The translations under genes were made by a program, and so were the position numbers. The notes under the pieces are model-generated. The model was not told the DNA's origin and searched no databases. It saw only the letters and a list, made by a program, of their open reading frames with translations. 64,000 nt of DNA from JAICYJ01 sp963797565 (GTDB taxonomy: Bacteria > Actinomycetota > Thermoleophilia > Gaiellales > JAICJC01), in NCBI GenBank assembly GCA_963797565.1, contig CAWCPM010000020.1:20361-84360 (forward strand), in the 5' to 3' direction. This document shows, one piece after another, positions 35,624-48,501 of this stretch. Position 1 is the stretch's first letter; the number at the start of each line of letters is the position of its first letter.

Positions 35624-37908
35624 CTAGTCGAGATGCGTGGTCTGAGCCAGCATCGATCGCAGCCGCAGCGAGCCCATGGCGCGGTCGCGCAGGTCGATGC
35701 TCTTGCGCAGGTCGCGGCGGATCCGGCGCAGCGCCGGCCGCACCTCGTGCCCGGCACGATCGGCGATCGCGGGCGGCGCGTAGCGCGCCGCGCTGCCGGC
35801 CTTGGCCAGCGGCGATGCGTCCACGCCCCAGGTGTGCTCGACCAGCCCCGCCAGCTCCTCGAAGGTGGCGTTGGCATTGACCCTGACGCCCTGATCGCCG
35901 ATGTAGGTGGCCAGCTCGTGGTAGGCGGCCGAGGCCTGTCCCCGCGGGCCGCGCCGCAGGTACCGCCAGCGCACGGCGACCAGCTTCACAGCCGCCAGCG
36001 CCGCGATCAGGATGGCGGCCGCTGAGATCGCCCACAGGAAGAAGCTGTGCCCGCCCGACCGCGCCGCCACGACCTCCGGAGCGCCGCCCCCGCCGCCACC
36101 GTGGCCGCGACGCGGTGGGGGGGACGTGTGGTCCCACGCTGCCCACCAGCCGCCGCTGCAGCTGGTGGCTCTGGATGCCGAACTGGGCGGCGTTCTTCGT
36201 GTCGCCGATCGACTTCACCCAGGCCGCGTTGGTGGTGGATGCCTGCACCTCCGGCAGGTTGCGGGTGGGCGTCGGCTCGAACGGGATCCAGCCGTACTTC
36301 GGGAAGAACGCCTCGACCCACGCGTGTGCGTCGCGGTCGGTGACCTTGTAGCCGGTCTGGGTCGGCGAGCCCTCCGTGAACCCGTACGCGACGCGGGCGG
36401 GGATGCCGTGCAGGCGCAGCACCAGCGCCATCGAGCCGGAGTACATCTGGCAGTAGCCGCTGTGGGAGTGCAGCATGAAGTAGGCCAGCACCGGGCCCGG
36501 GCCGGCCGGTGGCGTCTGGTCGTAGTGGAACTGCTTGTCTGGAAGTACGACTCGAGGGCGACGACCGCGCCGTACTCGCTGGTACCGGGCTCGTCGGCTC
36601 CGGACGACGCCAGGCCTGATTGCTGGCCTCGACCAGCCGGCTGTCGATCGGCACCCGCGCCCGCCGCTTCGCGTGGCTGCCCCATACGGGAATCGGTGCG
36701 CCGTTCACGATCACCGACTGTGCGACCGACGGTGGGAACGCGTTTCCGACCTCGGCCAGCTGCTTCGGCTTGGGGTTGGGCGAGTAGGCCCGCACGGTGT
36801 AGCTGGCGCCGCGGGCCAGATCGCCCCCCGTGTCCTCGACGCTGCCGTCGGTGAAGAGCTGGGCGTCGATCGGCGACGCGAAGGTGTAGCGGAGCGGCTG
36901 GCCGGTCGAGAGCACGCGAAAATCGGCCAGCGCCTCGATCGTGAACCCGACCTGGGTGATGTCGGATCCGTTGTCCGGATGCAGCTGCTTGGTGGTCTCC
37001 GAGCTGGCCGGAATCCCGATCGCGTCGGTCTGGTGGAAGGTGCCATAGCTTCCCCGCGATGGCGCAGTCACCCAGTGGTTGCCGTCAAAGACCGTGAGCA
37101 CACCGGCCTTCCAGTAGTGGGGATGGGCCGTCTGCACCTGGAACACCGTCGTCGTCTGTTTCGGCCAGTGCAACGGCCCGTAGTCCTGGTTCCAGACGTA
37201 GCCCACGCTGACCTCGGGCCCGTTGCCGGCCAGCGGGTTCCAGTGGCGCCAGTCGAACAGGGCGCCCTTGGCCACTCCCGGGGCCGATCCCACCACCAGC
37301 CCGGCCACCACCGTCGCCACGGCAAGCACCGACAGCTGGCCGATCGCGCTCCCTCCCAGCGGCACGCGGCGCTGGCAGACGGCCAGGATCGCGAGCGCCA
37401 GCAGCAGGAAGATGGCCGCGCGCAGGCCGGCGCTGCCCATGCCCACCGCCGTGCTCGGGATCGCGTACAGCGCGAACGCGCAGGCCAGAGCGGCAAGCGC
37501 GAATCGGCCGTCGATCAGCAGCCAGGCGAACACGGCCATCAGCGCGAAGAAGCACAGATCCACGAGCCCCGAGGTCGTGGCGAACCGGCTCGGGTCAAAC
37601 GGCGTCGAGGTCTCGAACCAGTTCTTGGCGCCGTCGTGGAGCCCAGACACGATCCGCACCGGGTACACCTGGTGACCGAGATCCCACGGCAGGTAGCCGA
37701 AGGCCCGCCAGATCGCGATCAGCGTGGCCGCGACGGCTGCGACGATCGCGAGCCGCCGCCGTCCCAGCCCGGCGATGATGGCCGGTACGGCCGCCAGCAC
37801 GGCCAGCAGCGCCAGCTCACCGGGCGATGGCGTGGGGCGCTCGAGCTGCTGCCAGTGCCAGCCGCTGAACAGGGCCACCGCCACCAGCACCCAGATCCGC
37901 TCAGCCAA
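35624..37908 (-). CDS. TgpA-like transglutaminase membrane protein (DUF3488-Transglut-DUF4129), frameshifted
   Basis: The TTG at 37908 overlaps the DUF58 stop. N-terminal membrane helices (IWVLVAVALFSGWHW, ELALLAVLAAVPAIIAGL and others) form the DUF3488/TgpA_N region. A transglutaminase core follows, with the catalytic Cys in HSGYCQMYSGSMALVL and the His/Asp in DRDAHAWVEAFFPKYGW. A final membrane helix leads to a cytoplasmic DUF4129 tail (ATFEELAGLVEHTWG). The frame breaks at about 36600, 36538 and 36115; the last is at a run of seven G, the classic place for a length error. The MoxR-DUF58-TgpA trio is a widespread envelope module of unclear function. Confidence 0.82.
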
Positions 37909-39136
37909 TGCCGGCCCGCCTTGCGATCGCCGACGACAGCGCGATGGCCACGTCGTCGCCCGCGCCCAGCCGCGCGACGGGGACTCCCGCCCTTGCCAGC
38001 CGCAGCGAGGCGGCCTCGGCCGGGCCGGGCACACGCTCGACTCCGGCGAAGGATGGGGCGTCCACCCACACGACGGCCACGTCGCGGCGGACCGAGCGCG
38101 TGGCCAGCAGGCGGGCTGCCAGATCCGGGTTCAGCGCGGCGGTGACCACGTACAGCCGGGCGGCGTCGATCGCCTCGGCCGCCCCGGTTGCGCCGAGCGT
38201 GTCGCGCAGCATCGTGGACAGCGGTTGGGTGGCGTCGGCCCGCACGGCCGCAAGGGCCGCCAGGGCGCTGCCCCAGTCACCGCCGCCGGCCCGGATCCGG
38301 ATACGCCGCCGGGTCTGCCCATGCATCACCAGCGAGCAGCGCTGGCCGCCCTCCACCATCCTGTTCAGCAGGGAAGCCGCCGCCCGCACCTGTGCGTCAA
38401 AGCTGCTGGCGCCGGGCGCGCCCACGCACGAATCGCGGTCGCCGTCGAGCAGCACCGCTGATTCGTCCCGCGGCAGCTCGGTCAGCTCCTTGACCATCAG
38501 CTTGCGGCGCTTGGCCGTGGAGCGCCAGTGCACCCGACGCAGGCTCTCGCCCTGCTGGAAGTCGCGGATCGAGTGCAGGTCGTATCCCGCGGTCCGGTGC
38601 AGCAGCGCCCGGCCCTCGTCGCCGCCCGCGCTGCCCGCGTCGGTGAAGAGGCCGTCGAGCTCGTAGACGCGGGGGTAGACGAGCAGCGTGTCGGTGCGCG
38701 CCAGCTGCGTCCGCGACTCCGCCAACCCCAGGGGATCGTCGACGCGCAGCTCGGCGGCGGCCAGCGTGTAGCGGCCACGCGGCGCCGGATCGATGGTGTA
38801 GCGGCCGTAGAGCGCGTGACCGCGCTGGCGCAGCGGCAGCTCGCGGCTGCCGAGATCGCCCATCTGCTCGAGCAGCGTCGCACGCGCGGGCAGCAGCCCG
38901 CCCTCCGCCCGGATCTCGACCTCCACGACCACGCGTCCGCCCTCGACCAGCTCGCGATGGCCGGTGCGCCGCCGCAGCTCGGTCGGGCGCGCGGTGAGGC
39001 GCACCCACAGCCAGGCAAGCACCGGCGCCGCCAGCAGGCCCACTGCCACCGGGTACATGGCGTGCGTTCCGAAGCCCCAGGAGGCGAAGTAGAGGCCGGC
39101 CGCCAGAACGAGCGTGCCTTTGCCGCGAGAGGTCAT
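37901..39136 (-). CDS. DUF58-domain membrane-associated protein
   Basis: A protein of 411 residues. Two short N-terminal membrane helices (LVLAAGLYFASWGFG, YPVAVGLLAAPVLAWLWV) precede a beta-rich domain. The DUF58 signature, a degenerate von Willebrand A fold, is IRDFQQGESLRRVHWRSTAK with LMVKELTELPRDESAVLLDGD. The family always travels with MoxR ATPases and transglutaminases, as here. It probably forms a MoxR-dependent complex at the membrane. The start follows the moxR stop by seven bases. Its stop overlaps the TTG of the TgpA gene. Confidence 0.87.
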   Translation of the reverse strand: MTSRGKGTLVLAAGLYFASWGFGTHAMYPVAVGLLAAPVLAWLWVRLTARPTELRRRTGHRELVEGGRVVVEVEIRAEGGLLPARATLLEQMGDLGSRELPLRQRGHALYGRYTIDPAPRGRYTLAAAELRVDDPLGLAESRTQLARTDTLLVYPRVYELDGLFTDAGSAGGDEGRALLHRTAGYDLHSIRDFQQGESLRRVHWRSTAKRRKLMVKELTELPRDESAVLLDGDRDSCVGAPGASSFDAQVRAAASLLNRMVEGGQRCSLVMHGQTRRRIRIRAGGGDWGSALAALAAVRADATQPLSTMLRDTLGATGAAEAIDAARLYVVTAALNPDLAARLLATRSVRRDVAVVWVDAPSFAGVERVPGPAEAASLRLARAGVPVARLGAGDDVAIALSSAIARRAGIG

Positions 39137-39143
39137 GACCGCA

Positions 39144-40121
39144 TTAGACCGGCACCGGCGTGCGGTCGACGGCCTCGCTGATCACCTCGGACGGATCGAC
39201 ACCGCCGGTACGGGCGTCGGCGGCCATGATCACCCTGTGCGAGAGCACGTCGGCGGCCACGTCCTTGATGTCGGCCGGGATCACGTACTCGCGACTGTGC
39301 AGCGCCGCGAGCGCCTTTGCCACGCGCAGCAGCGCGATGCCGGCGCGGGGGCTGGCGCCCAGCGCAAGCCGCGAGTCACCGCGGGTATGGCGCAGTATCG
39401 CGACGACGTACCGGTTGAGGCTGTCCTCGACGTACACGCTCTTGACGGCCTCGATGGCGGACTCCAGGTCGGCGGCCGACGCGACCGGCTCCAGCAGCTC
39501 GAGCGGCTCGGAGGCCGCGTGCTCGGACAGCATCCGCGCCTCCTCGGCGATGGCCGGGTAGCCGAGGTGCAGCCGCATCGTGAAGCGGTCGAGCTGGGCC
39601 TCCGGCAGCGGGAACGTGCCCTCGTACTCGATCGGGTTCTGGGTGGCGATCACCATGAACGGGCGGGCCAGCCGGTGGGTCGACCCGTCGATGGTGACCT
39701 GCACCTCCTGCATGCACTCGAGCAGCGCCGACTGGGTCTTCGGGCTGGCGCGGTTGATCTCGTCGACCAGCACCAGGTTCGCGAACACCGGGCCCGGCCG
39801 GAACTCGAACTCGTTGGCCTGCAGGTTGTAGACGTTGACGCCTGTGATGTCTGACGGGAGCAGGTCGGGCGTGGCCTGGATGCGCGCGAACTCGCAGTCC
39901 AGCGAGCGGGCCACCGACTTGGCCAGCATCGTCTTGCCGACACCCGGGAAGTCCTCGAGGATGAGATGGCCCTCGCAGAGCAGCGCCATCACGCACCGCT
40001 CCAGCAGGCCGTCCGGGGCATGGATGACACGCGCAACGTTGTCGATCACGCGGCGAGCGATGACGCCCGCGTTGGTGATTGCCTGGGACTGGGCCGAGTC
40101 GTGCAGCTCTGATGCTTCCAC
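39144..40121 (-). CDS. MoxR-family AAA+ ATPase
   Basis: A chaperone-like AAA+ ATPase of 325 residues. Walker A GVGKTMLA begins near residue 60; Walker B is NLVLVDEINRASPKTQSALL. The sensor segment VIATQNPIEYEGTFPLPEAQ and the arginine-finger helix LDRFTMRLHLGYP are typical of MoxR. The C-terminal lid has ASPRAGIALLRVAKALAAL. With the DUF58 and TgpA genes it forms the usual three-gene set, probably one operon. coaBC ends 12 bases upstream, so transcription may continue from the pyr/rpoZ region. Confidence 0.92.
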   Translation of the reverse strand: MEASELHDSAQSQAITNAGVIARRVIDNVARVIHAPDGLLERCVMALLCEGHLILEDFPGVGKTMLAKSVARSLDCEFARIQATPDLLPSDITGVNVYNLQANEFEFRPGPVFANLVLVDEINRASPKTQSALLECMQEVQVTIDGSTHRLARPFMVIATQNPIEYEGTFPLPEAQLDRFTMRLHLGYPAIAEEARMLSEHAASEPLELLEPVASAADLESAIEAVKSVYVEDSLNRYVVAILRHTRGDSRLALGASPRAGIALLRVAKALAALHSREYVIPADIKDVAADVLSHRVIMAADARTGGVDPSEVISEAVDRTPVPV

Positions 40122-40133
40122 AGTGTCCTCTCG

Positions 40134-41332
40134 TCAGACCGTCGTACGCTGCTCTACGGCGACGCCGGCGGTTTGGTTCCCCAATGTGTCCAGAATGGCT
40201 GCGGCGCAGGCCTGTTTGGAGCGTCGCGATACCAGCTGCTCTCCCTTGGACGACACCAGCACGATTTCGTTGAGGCTGCTGTCGAAACCGATGTCACTGC
40301 GGCTGATGTCGTTCATCACGATCATGTCGACGCCCTTGCGTTCCAGCTTGGCATGGGCCCGCTCGACGGCGCCCTCGCCGTGCTCGGCGGCGAAGCCGAT
40401 CAGCACCTGGCCCTCACGCCGCCGGGCGCCCAGCTCGGCCAGGATGTCGGCCGTCGCCTGCAGCTCGATCGTCCACGTCCCAGAGTCCTTGATGCGCTTG
40501 CCGTCGACCGGCTGGGCGGGGCGGTAGTCGGCGACGGCGGCGGCCATCACGATCACATCTGCGCCGTCGGACTGCTCCAGCGTGGCCGCTCGCAGCTGCT
40601 CGGCCGTCTCCGCGCGCAGCGTGCGCATCGGCGCACTCGGCGTCGCGGTGGCCGCAGCCAGGATCAGCGTCACATCGGCGCCGCGCCTGGCCGCCTCGTC
40701 GGCCACGGCCACGCCCATCCGTCCGCTGGAGCGGTTGCCCAGGTAGCGGACGGCGTCGAGCGGCTCCGGGTCCCGCCTGCGGTGACCAGCACACGGCGCC
40801 CCGCCAGGCTGCCGAGCGTTGCCAGGCGCGCCTCGATGCGGCCGGCGATCTGATCAGGCTCGGCCATTCGGCCGGCGCCCTGCTCTCCCTCGGCCATGTC
40901 GCCCGACTCCGGGCCGATCGTCTCGACGCCGCGCGCCAACAGGGCGCGCACGTTCTCCTGGGTGACGGGTGCGGCCCACATGCGCGGGTTCATGGCCGGG
41001 GCCACAAGCAGCGGCCCGGTGAATGCCAGCGCAGACTGGGTCAGCACGTTCGGCGCCTCGCCGTGCGCCAGGCGCGCGATCGTGTTGGCGCCCGCCGGGG
41101 CGATGCAGTAGAGCATGGCCTCCCGCGAGGCCTCGAGGTGCGGAAACACGTCGGCCGACTGCTCGGTCAGCACCGGCCGCCGCGAGAGCGCCGAAAACGT
41201 GGTCGGGCCCACGAACCGCTCGGCGGCCGGCGTCATCACGACCTGCACCTCGCGGCCGGCCTTCACCAGCAGCCGCACAAGCTCACAGCTCTTGTAGGCC
41301 GCGACCCCCCCGCTCACCCCCACCAGGATCAT
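40134..41332 (-). CDS. coaBC: Phosphopantothenoylcysteine decarboxylase/phosphopantothenate-cysteine ligase, one frameshift
   Basis: Bifunctional coenzyme A enzyme. The CoaC half starts at ATG 41332 (MILVGVSGGVAAYKSCELVR) with the flavin-site segments LVAPAMNPRMW and NVRALLARGVETIGP. The CoaB half has LVTAGGTR, GVAVADEAARRGADVTLIL and VDMIVMNDISRSD. The frame breaks at about 40767. Restoring a third G to a GG run turns GGTRSRSTPS into the expected GGTREPLDAVRYLGN, which is strong evidence for a one-base deletion error. rpoZ-coaBC adjacency is normal. Confidence 0.93.
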
Positions 41333-41386
41333 GCCCGAAGTGTACGGCGTCGCCGCCGCGAAACCCAGGCGGCAGCCCAGCGCTTG

Positions 41387-41629
41387 TCAGACAGCGTTGG
41401 CGTCCGAGGTCGAGACCTCGAGCTTGCCCTCGGCGATTTCCTCCAGAGCCATGGTCAGGAAGTTCTTCGACCGCGACTCGATCAGCGGCGGAGCGAAGCC
41501 CTCGAAGCTGCCCTCGCCGAGCTGGTGGTGGTAGTCGTTGATCTGGCGGGCGCGCTTGGCGGCCGCGATCACGAGCGCGTACTTGCTGTCGACATGCTCG
41601 AGCAGGACGTCAACTTTGGGATAGATCAT
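41387..41629 (-). CDS. rpoZ: RNA polymerase omega subunit
   Basis: Assembly factor for the beta-prime subunit; 80 residues, normal for actinobacteria. The sequence MIYPKVDVLLEHVDSKYALV followed by AAAKRARQINDYHH and KNFLTMALEEIAEGKL matches the family. The ATG overlaps the gmk stop by four bases, so it is coupled to gmk. It is followed by coaBC. Together gmk-rpoZ-coaBC is a classic actinobacterial string. Confidence 0.94.
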   Translation of the reverse strand: MIYPKVDVLLEHVDSKYALVIAAAKRARQINDYHHQLGEGSFEGFAPPLIESRSKNFLTMALEEIAEGKLEVSTSDANAV

Positions 41630-42195
41630 CTGGTCTCCTCATTGAGGGCGGCGCGGATCAGCTCGGTGAGCTGTGTCGCCGCCCGGTCCACATCATCGTT
41701 CACGATCACGTAGCGAAAATCGGTTCCCGCCTCCAGCTCGGACCTGGCGATCCGCAGCCGGGTGGCGATGTCCTGCGGCGAGTTCGTGCCGCGCCCGATC
41801 AGGCGTTGCTCGAGGTCCCCCACATCCGGCGGTGCGATGAACACCAGCACCGAGTCCGGCAGCTGCCGCTCGATCTCACGAGCGCCGGGGACGTCGATCT
41901 CGAGGATCACATTCGAGCCGTCCGCCAGTCGCCGTTCCACCTCGCTGCGCAGCGTGCCGTACCGATGGCCGGCGAATTCTACATGCTCCAGGAACTCACC
42001 CCCCTGCAACCGTCGCTGGAACTCGTCCGGCGAGAGGAAGTGGTACTCGCGACCCTGCTGTTCGCTGGGTCGCATCGGACGGGTGGTGGCCGAGGTGGCC
42101 AGCTCCAGACGCGGCACGTCGGCACGAGCCCGCGCGATCAGCGTTCCCTTGCCGACCCCGGACGGACCGGACACGACGAACAGCCGGCCGCTCAT
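41626..42195 (-). CDS. gmk: Guanylate kinase
   Basis: Phosphorylates GMP to GDP. The protein has 189 residues with the P-loop GPSGVGKGT (10-18), the GMP-binding segments TTRPMRPSEQQGREYHF and GEFLEHVEFAGHRYGT, and the LVFIAPP lid region. It lies between mihF and rpoZ. The 16-base gap to mihF and the overlap with rpoZ point to one transcript. Confidence 0.96.
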   Translation of the reverse strand: MSGRLFVVSGPSGVGKGTLIARARADVPRLELATSATTRPMRPSEQQGREYHFLSPDEFQRRLQGGEFLEHVEFAGHRYGTLRSEVERRLADGSNVILEIDVPGAREIERQLPDSVLVFIAPPDVGDLEQRLIGRGTNSPQDIATRLRIARSELEAGTDFRYVIVNDDVDRAATQLTELIRAALNEETR

Positions 42196-42211
42196 GCAGC
42201 CGCGGCCGTTG

Positions 42212-42535
42212 TCAGGAGTTGAACAGGTCGACCAGCTCGCCGCGCTGTCGTTCTGACAGTCCGCCGATGGTCTTGGCCTGGCTGATCCGGCACTGGGTCA
42301 GCAGCCGCCCCGCGCGCACCCTTCCCAGCCGCGGGACGGACAGCAGCATGTCGTAGACCTTCGCCGTCAGCACGTAATCGGGCGGGTCGACCAGCACCTG
42401 GTCGAAGGTGGTGTCCCCCGACTTGAGTGCGCGCTTCAGCTGCGCTCGTTGCACGCGAATGCGGTTCGCCCGGTCGAGTGCGTCGAGTCTTTGGTCGAGG
42501 GAACGGGAGGGGGCTTGCGAGAGGAGCGTGGGCAT
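42212..42535 (-). CDS. mihF: Actinobacterial integration host factor (mIHF)
   Basis: A nucleoid-associated DNA-binding protein specific to Actinomycetota. I start it at the ATG 42535 (MPTLLSQAPSRSL; 107 residues), because the family begins near there. The core contains ALDRANRIRVQRAQLKRALK, the VLTAKVYDMLLSVPRLGRV segment with the S13-like H2TH fold, and the ending ISQAKTIGGLSERQRGEL. The family binds DNA mostly without sequence preference. Its position just upstream of gmk-rpoZ is conserved across the phylum. Confidence 0.94.
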   Translation of the reverse strand: MPTLLSQAPSRSLDQRLDALDRANRIRVQRAQLKRALKSGDTTFDQVLVDPPDYVLTAKVYDMLLSVPRLGRVRAGRLLTQCRISQAKTIGGLSERQRGELVDLFNS

Positions 42536-42603
42536 GTTGCGAGGCGATAATACCACGCTTGGCCGTCCGTGCAACGACAAAGAAACGGCCTGAATAGGCC
42601 GAT

Positions 42604-43542
42604 TCAAGGGTGGTTCGCATCAACCTCAAGTAAAGCCTTACCCTGGGGGTGATGAGCCCGTCCAACGACGTCGTCAAAGGTGGAAACGCCGTGTCGCTCG
42701 AGCAGTGCGGGGAGTTCGGCGACGACCTCCTCGACCAGCCCGGGGTTGCGGAAGAGGGCGGTGCCGATGGCGACAACGTTCGCCCCTGCGGACGCGAACT
42801 CGAGACAGTCCTGGGCGCCGGCGACGCCGCCGACGCCGGCGATGGGAAGTCCGGTGGCGGCGCGGCAGTGAAAGATCGCGTGCAGGGCGACGGGCTTCAC
42901 GGCCGGCCCGGAAAGGCCACCCCCGCCGCCGCCCAGGAGTGGCTGCAGCGTGTCGCGGTCGATCGCCATCCCGCGCACCGTGTTGATCAGCACCAGCCCT
43001 GCCGCACCGCCCTCGGCGGCGGCCAGCGCAACGGCCGAGACGTCGGCCACGCTCGGCGACAGCTTCGCCAGCAGCGGTCGGTCGGTCTCTGCCCGGCAGC
43101 GCTCCAGCAGGGCCCGCGTCTCCGACGGGTCGGTGCCGATCGAGATGCAGCCGGTGTCGACGTTGGGGCACGACACGTTCAGCTCGAGCGCAGCCACGGC
43201 CGGGTGAGCGCCGATCCGCCGCACACAGACGGCGTACTCCTCCCGGCTCCAGCCCCCCACGCTGACGATCAGCGGCACGCCCAGATCGGCCAGCCGCGGC
43301 AGATGCTCGTCGCAGAACCGCTCGAGGCCCGGGTTCGCGAGCCCGATCGAGTTGACCATGCCCTGCGGGGTCTCGGCGATACGCTGCGGAGGGTTTCCGG
43401 CGCGCGGGTTCAGCGTGACGGTCTTGGTGACGAACGCGGAAACGCCGAGGGTGCCCGCCGCCAGCGCGTCCAGCGTGCCCGAGCCGTTCAGCACCGGGTG
43501 GGCCAGGTCGATCCCACAGAAGCGGGTCGCGAGGCTAGCCAT
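42604..43542 (-). CDS. pyrD: Dihydroorotate dehydrogenase, class 1B catalytic subunit
   Basis: FMN enzyme that oxidises dihydroorotate to orotate, passing electrons to PyrK and NAD+. It has 312 residues from the ATG at 43542 (MASLATRFCGIDLAHPVLNG). Substrate and FMN motifs are NPRAGNPPQRIAET, NSIGLANPGLERF, the nucleophile Cys in ELNVSCPNVDTG, and INTVRGMAID. FMN phosphate is held by AGVGGVAGAQDCLEF. A class 1B enzyme with PyrK, rather than the quinone-linked class 2 common in many actinobacteria, implies NAD-linked orotate formation. The start overlaps the pyrK stop. Confidence 0.95.
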   Translation of the reverse strand: MASLATRFCGIDLAHPVLNGSGTLDALAAGTLGVSAFVTKTVTLNPRAGNPPQRIAETPQGMVNSIGLANPGLERFCDEHLPRLADLGVPLIVSVGGWSREEYAVCVRRIGAHPAVAALELNVSCPNVDTGCISIGTDPSETRALLERCRAETDRPLLAKLSPSVADVSAVALAAAEGGAAGLVLINTVRGMAIDRDTLQPLLGGGGGGLSGPAVKPVALHAIFHCRAATGLPIAGVGGVAGAQDCLEFASAGANVVAIGTALFRNPGLVEEVVAELPALLERHGVSTFDDVVGRAHHPQGKALLEVDANHP

Positions 43543-44246
43543 CGTGCGCGCCCGCCAGCACCCGTCCCGCCTCCAGCACCGGCCCCTCGACGCACAGCCG
43601 CTTCCACTCGCCGTCGATCTCGACCGCGCACCCGTAGCAGGCGCCGAACCCACACGCCATGGCCGCCTCCATCGCCAGCAGGCAGGGCACGGCGTGCTCG
43701 GCGCAGAGCGCGGCCACGGCGTGCAGCATCGGATCGGGCCCGCACGCGTAGACGGTCGCATCGGCCGGCAGCAGCCGCGCCAGCGGCTCGGTCACGTAGG
43801 TCGGCTCCAGCACCACGGTCGCATCGGCGTCGATCAGTGCGGCGCACACGGCGTGCCGCTGCTCCCGGAACCCGAGCAGGGTCGTCACCGGGCCGGCCAG
43901 GTCGCGCACCAGCCAGGGCAGGATGGCCGCGCCGATGCCGCCGCCGACCAGGATGGCGGGCCCGTCGCGCAGCTCGAAGCCGTGGCCCAGCGGCCCCAGC
44001 ACGGACACCCGCGCGGCCGTGGCCAGCGCGGCGGTGCCGGCGCCGCGCACGTCCAGCAGGAAGGCGATCTCGTCCGCATCTGCCCAGGCCGCCGACAGCG
44101 CCCGCGGCAGGTAGGCGCCGCTCGGCTCGGGGTCGGCTTGGAGCATGAAGAACTGCCCCGGCGCGCCCACCTCGCCGCCGTCGTTTCGTAGCACCAGCAG
44201 CGTGTAGGCGCCGACCGCCTCGACCCGCGCCACCGGCAGCATCCGC

Positions 44247-44260
<14 letters not shown>
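43535..44260 (-). CDS. pyrK: Dihydroorotate dehydrogenase electron-transfer subunit
   Basis: The FAD- and [2Fe-2S]-containing partner of PyrD. The FAD site is AYLPRALSAAW, and the NAD-binding loop is ILVGGGIGAAIL. The C-terminal cluster has Cys residues in ACGFGACYGCAVEIDGEW and KRLCVEGP, the four expected iron-sulfur ligands. Start choice: an ATG at 44260 inside the carB end (MPPDRRM) or one at 44242. I give the first because of the 14-base overlap. The C-terminus overlaps pyrD by eight bases. Confidence 0.92.
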
Positions 44261-47391
<3,131 letters not shown>

Positions 47392-47405
<14 letters not shown>

Positions 47406-48501
47406 CGGTGGCCTCCGTCAGCGTCCCGACGAACCGCTCCAGCGCCTCGCGGGCGTCGTGCGGCCCGGGACTGGCCTCGGGGTGGAACTGCATCGACCAG
47501 GCGGGTAGCTCCCGCAGCGCCAGGCCCTCGACGGTGCCGTCGTAGAGCGAGACGTGGGTGACCCGGGCCGGCCCGAAATCGGTCTCGAGGTCGCCTCCCC
47601 CATCGGGCACGCGCACCGCGAAGCCGTGGTTCTGGGCCGTGACCAGCACCCGCCCCGTGTCGACGTCGAGCACCGGGTGGTTGGCGCCGCGATGGCCGAA
47701 CCGGAGCTTGAACGTCTCCAGCCCCAGTGCCCTCCCCAGCAGCTGATGGCCCAGGCAGATCCCGAACACAGGCACCTGCCCGACCAGCTCGCGCACCTCC
47801 GACACACAGCCGGGCAGTGCCGCCGGATCGCCCGGGCCGTTGCCGAGCAGCACCCCGTCGGGACGCACCTCGAGCACCTGCTCAGCGGTCGCGTCCCAGG
47901 GCACCACGGTCACCCGGGCGCCGCGCTCGCGCAGGATCCGCACGATCGACCCCTTCACCCCGTAGTCGAGCACCGCCACGTGCGCACGCTCGGGCGCCAG
48001 GGCCGGCAGCCCCTCGGCCCGGCGGCACGACACCTGCCCGGCCAGCGCCTGTCCGGCCATCTCCGGCTCGCCGCCGATCAGCGCCAGCAGCTCGGGCACC
48101 GGCGTTCCATCCGAGCAGACGGCCGCGCGCACGGTGCCCCCGTCGCGCAGGCGCCGCGTCAACATGCGCGTGTCCAGCCCCTGGATGCCGATCACATCGT
48201 GCTCGGCCAGCCAGTCGGAGAAGCCCACGCGCCCCGCCGGCGCGGCGTTTCGGCCCTCGCGCACGATCACCGCGCGCGCCTGCGGCCGGTCCGACTCCGA
48301 GGCATCGGACTCGACCCCGTAGTTGCCGATCATCGGCTGTGTGAAGGTGATCATCTGGCCTGCGAACGACGGGTCGGTGACGATCTCCTGGTAGCCGGTC
48401 ATGGACGTGATGAACACCAGCTCGCCGACCGCCGTACCGGTTCCACCGTAGGCCTCGCCTTCGAGCACCGTGCCGTCCTCGAGCACCAGCAGGGCGGTCA
48501 C
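47392..48501 (-). CDS. carA: Carbamoyl-phosphate synthase, small (glutaminase) subunit
   Basis: Releases ammonia from glutamine for CarB. The protein has 369 residues from the GTG at 48501, which overlaps the pyrC stop (GTGA). N-terminal domain: LVLEDGTVLEGEAYGGTG, then MTGYQEIVTDPSFAGQMI. The class I amidotransferase domain has the nucleophile Cys in PVFGICLGHQLLG and the His-x-Glu pair in MQFHPEASPGP. It lies directly before carB with overlap. Confidence 0.96.

Noticed and set aside
35624..37908. TgpA as a true pseudogene
   Set aside because: All domains and the catalytic Cys/His/Asp are present on both sides of the breaks, one break is at a run of seven G, and other core genes show the same kind of break.
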